A stretch of DNA of 6,975 nucleotides, from contig CAYZYK010000027.1 of assembly GCA_964482615.1 (NCBI GenBank), positions 1 through 6,975 on the forward strand, written 5' to 3'. The position numbers and the translations under genes were made by a program. The notes under the pieces were generated by a model. It did no database searches and had not been told where the DNA came from. It saw nothing but the letters and a program-made list of their open reading frames with translations. The stretch's first letter is position 1. Each line of letters opens with the position of its first letter. This stretch comes from CAYZYK01 sp964482615. Its GTDB lineage: Bacteria > Patescibacteriota > Minisyncoccia > Minisyncoccales > CAYZYK01. Of the stretch, positions 5,716 to 6,975 are shown piece by piece.

Positions 5716-6327
5716 CTACTTAGAAACTATACAAAATAAAGCAACAGAAGAAATATCTCTAAATTGAACTTTCAAGCCATACTTCTCAAAAAGACTTTCA
5801 ATATCTTCTTTAGAAAATTCTTCTGAAATTAATCCGCCTTCAAAAATAATTTTTTTAGATTCGGTTGTTTTAATTTTCATTCCAATATCCTTGTAGGCTT
5901 TCAATCTCCTTGCTTTAGCCCCTTCGGAATAGACACTTAGCAAAATCTTTCCGTCTGGTTTTAAAAGTCTTTTCATCTCTTGAAGAACATTTTCCTTGTT
6001 TTCTCCAAGATTGCCAAAGGTGTTTCCACTAATAACGATTGCATCAAAATAATTATCAGGAAAATGTGTTTCTTTCCCGTCTTCAAGAAAGACTTTTACA
6101 TTATCAATATCTTTAAGGAAAGATTTTGCTTCTATTGTTTCGGCTTCGCTATTATCTATTCCGATAAACTTTTTGCAATAGGGGGCTAAAGCTTTGATAA
6201 CTCTACCCCAACCACAACCAATTTCCAAAACAACCGAATCTTTATTCAAAAATTTTCTAATTTCAATAATGTCTTTTTGAGTCCAATTTTCGAATTCAGG
6301 AAAAACCGAGATTAATTTTTTATACAT
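5716..6327 (-). CDS. Class I SAM-dependent methyltransferase, cassette cargo
   Basis: The 203-aa protein has a Rossmann methyltransferase fold that transfers a methyl group from S-adenosylmethionine to an unknown acceptor. Motif I is VLEIGCGWGR (33-42), binding SAM. Motif II is FIGIDNSE (54-61), with Asp58 expected to hold the ribose. LEDG (81-84) corresponds to the adenine-contacting motif, FDAIVISGN (94-102) to motif IV, and LLKPDGKILLSVYSE (121-135) to the following strand-turn. These match the Methyltransf_11/25 type, which acts on small molecules, lipids or proteins; there is no NPPY-type motif to suggest a DNA amino-methyltransferase. No membrane or extra domain is seen. The start at 6327 gives a full N-terminus; no Shine-Dalgarno is visible. 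It is the only ORF between attC-like sites 2 and 3. The substrate cannot be told from the sequence. Confidence 0.87.
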   Translation of the reverse strand: MYKKLISVFPEFENWTQKDIIEIRKFLNKDSVVLEIGCGWGRVIKALAPYCKKFIGIDNSEAETIEAKSFLKDIDNVKVFLEDGKETHFPDNYFDAIVISGNTFGNLGENKENVLQEMKRLLKPDGKILLSVYSEGAKARRLKAYKDIGMKIKTTESKKIIFEGGLISEEFSKEDIESLFEKYGLKVQFRDISSVALFCIVSK

Positions 6328-6347
6328 TTATTGGCTTGGAAGTTCAC

Positions 6348-6420
6348 AATTTTTCATAACAATTAAGATATTTATTCTTTTATAAAAATGTTGCCAATCT
6401 ATCCAGAAACTCAATGTCGT
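6348..6420 (-). repeat. 73-bp direct repeat, copy 2 (leader of the methyltransferase cassette)
   Basis: This copy matches 4793-4865 with three differences. On the - strand it follows the core heptamer of attC-like site 3 and leads to the methyltransferase start. TTGGCA, a 17-nt spacer and TAAATA can be read on that strand, a weak promoter candidate only. Its conserved flank AGAAACTCAATG (6405-6416) also occurs inverted at 5700-5711. Confidence 0.9.
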
Positions 6421-6522
6421 ACAATGTTCCAGCGTATGCGAAGTCCTGTGAAGCGAAGTAGAGCAAGATTTGGGTGAGCATTTGGCGTTAGCTAAACGCG
6501 AACCGCATACGCCGTGTTATGT
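6419..6522 (-). other. attC-like recombination site 3
   Basis: The outer heptamers on the + strand are GTACAAT (6419-6425, 5 of 7) and GTTATGT (6516-6522, 6 of 7). Inner arms GCGTATGCG (6432-6440) and CGCATACGC (6504-6512) pair perfectly over 9 bp. A small hairpin GCGTT-N5-AACGC (6485-6499) sits in the loop. The spacers are 5 and 2-3 nt. It follows the 110-aa gene and its terminator on the - strand. Confidence 0.65.
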
Positions 6523-6530
6523 GCCGTAGG

Positions 6531-6561
6531 AAAAAGCAAGTTCACCTAATAAGATGAGCTT
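6531..6561 (-). terminator. Probable terminator after the 110-aa cassette gene
   Basis: Read on the - strand, AAGCTCATC (6561-6553) pairs with GGTGAACTT (6546-6538) around TTATTA, with one C-A mismatch and one T-G pair. Two bases later a run of five T follows (6535-6531). It lies 18 nt after the stop codon and just before attC-like site 3, so the gene appears to carry its own end signal. Confidence 0.5.
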
Positions 6562-6578
6562 ATATTTTTGATAATTTG

Positions 6579-6911
6579 CTATTTATCTTTCCACCCCTTG
6601 TTCTCCTCTTGGTAATTCAGTAATTCTGATCCAGAAACAACTGCTGTTATTTCTATTAACTCTGAACCCTTATAACCACCTCCTGCTTTCATTGTGTCGT
6701 GTTTTGCTACATCGCATGAAATTTTGTAAGTTTCACTACCCTTAGAATTTATTCTTTCAGTTTTAGTTATAGCAAGAGAGCCAAGGTCACTACCTTGAGA
6801 ATATTTTGATTTCGTTTCTTCGAATTTTTGCTGAACAATCGGTGGTAATTCGTTCAATGTGATTTCTTGACTCTCGGGTCTTTCGGCATCTTTTTTGAAA
6901 ATTGATTTCAC
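6579..6911 (-). CDS. Unknown 110-aa soluble protein, cassette cargo, GTG start in a core site
   Basis: I do not recognise this protein. It is hydrophilic with no signal peptide or membrane segment. A helical N-terminal half contains LNELPPIVQQKFEETKSKYSQG (about 19-40, two pieces around a Pro-Pro). A second half, rich in Ser/Thr/Gly and alternating residues from about 45 to 98, may be beta-sheet. One cysteine (about residue 66) gives no metal motif. The start is GTG at 6911-6909, the only start codon in frame within the window. The frame stays open to the right edge with no stop and no other ATG/GTG/TTG, so the true start could lie further right, though that part looks like an attC rather than protein. 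The GTG overlaps the core heptamer GTTATGT of attC-like site 4. No Shine-Dalgarno is visible. Confidence 0.6.
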   Translation of the reverse strand: MKSIFKKDAERPESQEITLNELPPIVQQKFEETKSKYSQGSDLGSLAITKTERINSKGSETYKISCDVAKHDTMKAGGGYKGSELIEITAVVSGSELLNYQEENKGWKDK

Positions 6912-6975
6912 ATAACATCGGGGATAAAAGAAGTTTTCGGAGCGTAGCGGAGAAAATTTGGGAAAATTGCGAGCC
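6910..6975 (-). other. attC-like recombination site 4, cut by the window edge
   Basis: On the + strand the left heptamer is ACATAAC (6910-6916, 6 of 7), followed by a 5-nt spacer ATCGG and an arm GGATAAA (6922-6928). Then come GAAGTT and GGAGCGTAGCGG, the same kind of order as in site 1 (AAC, spacer, arm, GAAGTT, GCG-rich loop). The matching right half is outside the window, so the stem cannot be tested. The preceding bases GATTTCACATAAC match 10 of 13 with GATGTCGTATAAC of site 1. Confidence 0.45.

Larger units (their letters stand above)
4793..6975 (-). mobile_element. Putative integron gene-cassette array (3 cassettes, integrase not in window)
   Basis: Three unrelated genes, all on the - strand, alternate with three complete attC-like palindromes (4864-4952, 5555-5652, 6419-6522) and the edge of a fourth (6910-6975). 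Cut at the GTT core heptamers and read on the - strand, the units are about 490, 865 and 690 bp, each with one ORF. Each ORF stops roughly 50-60 nt before its palindrome, the usual cassette layout. The array ends next to the dnaG-rpoD operon, so any attI and integrase should lie beyond the right edge; otherwise this is an attC cluster lacking an integrase. Cassette orientation is inferred from gene direction, because the core heptamers are symmetrical and do not decide it. An alternative is a family of dispersed palindromic repeats not mobilised by an integrase. Confidence 0.65.

Noticed and set aside
5980..6189. + strand open frame opposite the methyltransferase
   Set aside because: It is antisense to the SAM-binding motifs of an intact gene.
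4864..6522. CRISPR array
   Set aside because: The repeats are about 100 nt, diverged and palindromic, with 600-800-bp gene-bearing gaps; there are no short regular spacers or cas genes.
4864..6522. Insertion sequence or MITE
   Set aside because: No transposase, no matching terminal repeats or target duplications; the ends match cassette core heptamers better.
1..6975. tRNA or rRNA genes
   Set aside because: No cloverleaf with a TTCRA arm and no rRNA-like sequence was recognised on either strand.

Overview
The window is AT-rich and compactly coded. It uses TGA as a true stop (dnaG and the gene before it both end in TGA), so code 11 fits. The sigma factor, primase and sequence style suggest an uncultivated small-genome bacterium, most likely of the Patescibacteria/CPR (Parcubacteria-like) type. 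That placement is an inference from gene content and style, not a proven one.

Left part (1-1200, + strand): two single-gene units, each with its own recognisable sigma-70 promoter and hairpin terminator. The first encodes an unrecognised 153-aa secreted protein behind a perfect TTGACA-N17-TATAAT promoter. The second encodes a membrane-anchored chagasin-like (I42) cysteine-peptidase inhibitor behind an extended -10 promoter that carries a 13-bp palindrome. The terminator at 1154-1189 is symmetrical and lies between convergent genes, so it can also end the rpoD operon.

Middle part (1209-4697, - strand): a housekeeping operon of an 86-aa protein of unknown function, dnaG (primase) and rpoD (primary sigma factor). 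dnaG and rpoD overlap by ATGA. This is a version of the macromolecular-synthesis operon with an unfamiliar first gene in place of rpsU. RpoD is normal from region 1.2 to 4.2 but starts with about 120 residues of almost pure Lys/Arg/Thr/Pro sequence holding two AT-hook-like GRP cores.

Right part (about 4793-6975): three unrelated single genes, all on the - strand: a GuaD-type guanine deaminase, a class I SAM methyltransferase and an unknown 110-aa protein. Each is separated from the next by an approximately 90-105-nt imperfect palindrome bounded by AAC.../...GTT core-like heptamers. Three are complete and a fourth is cut by the right edge. I interpret them as integron attC sites and the region as a gene-cassette array ending next to the dnaG-rpoD operon. 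A 73-bp sequence with only 3 mismatches flanks two of the sites. No integrase is present in the window; if there is one, gene orientation places it to the right of base 6975.

The attC interpretation rests on core heptamers, stem pairing, spacing and cassette-like gene layout read by eye. It needs a covariance-model search to confirm it.
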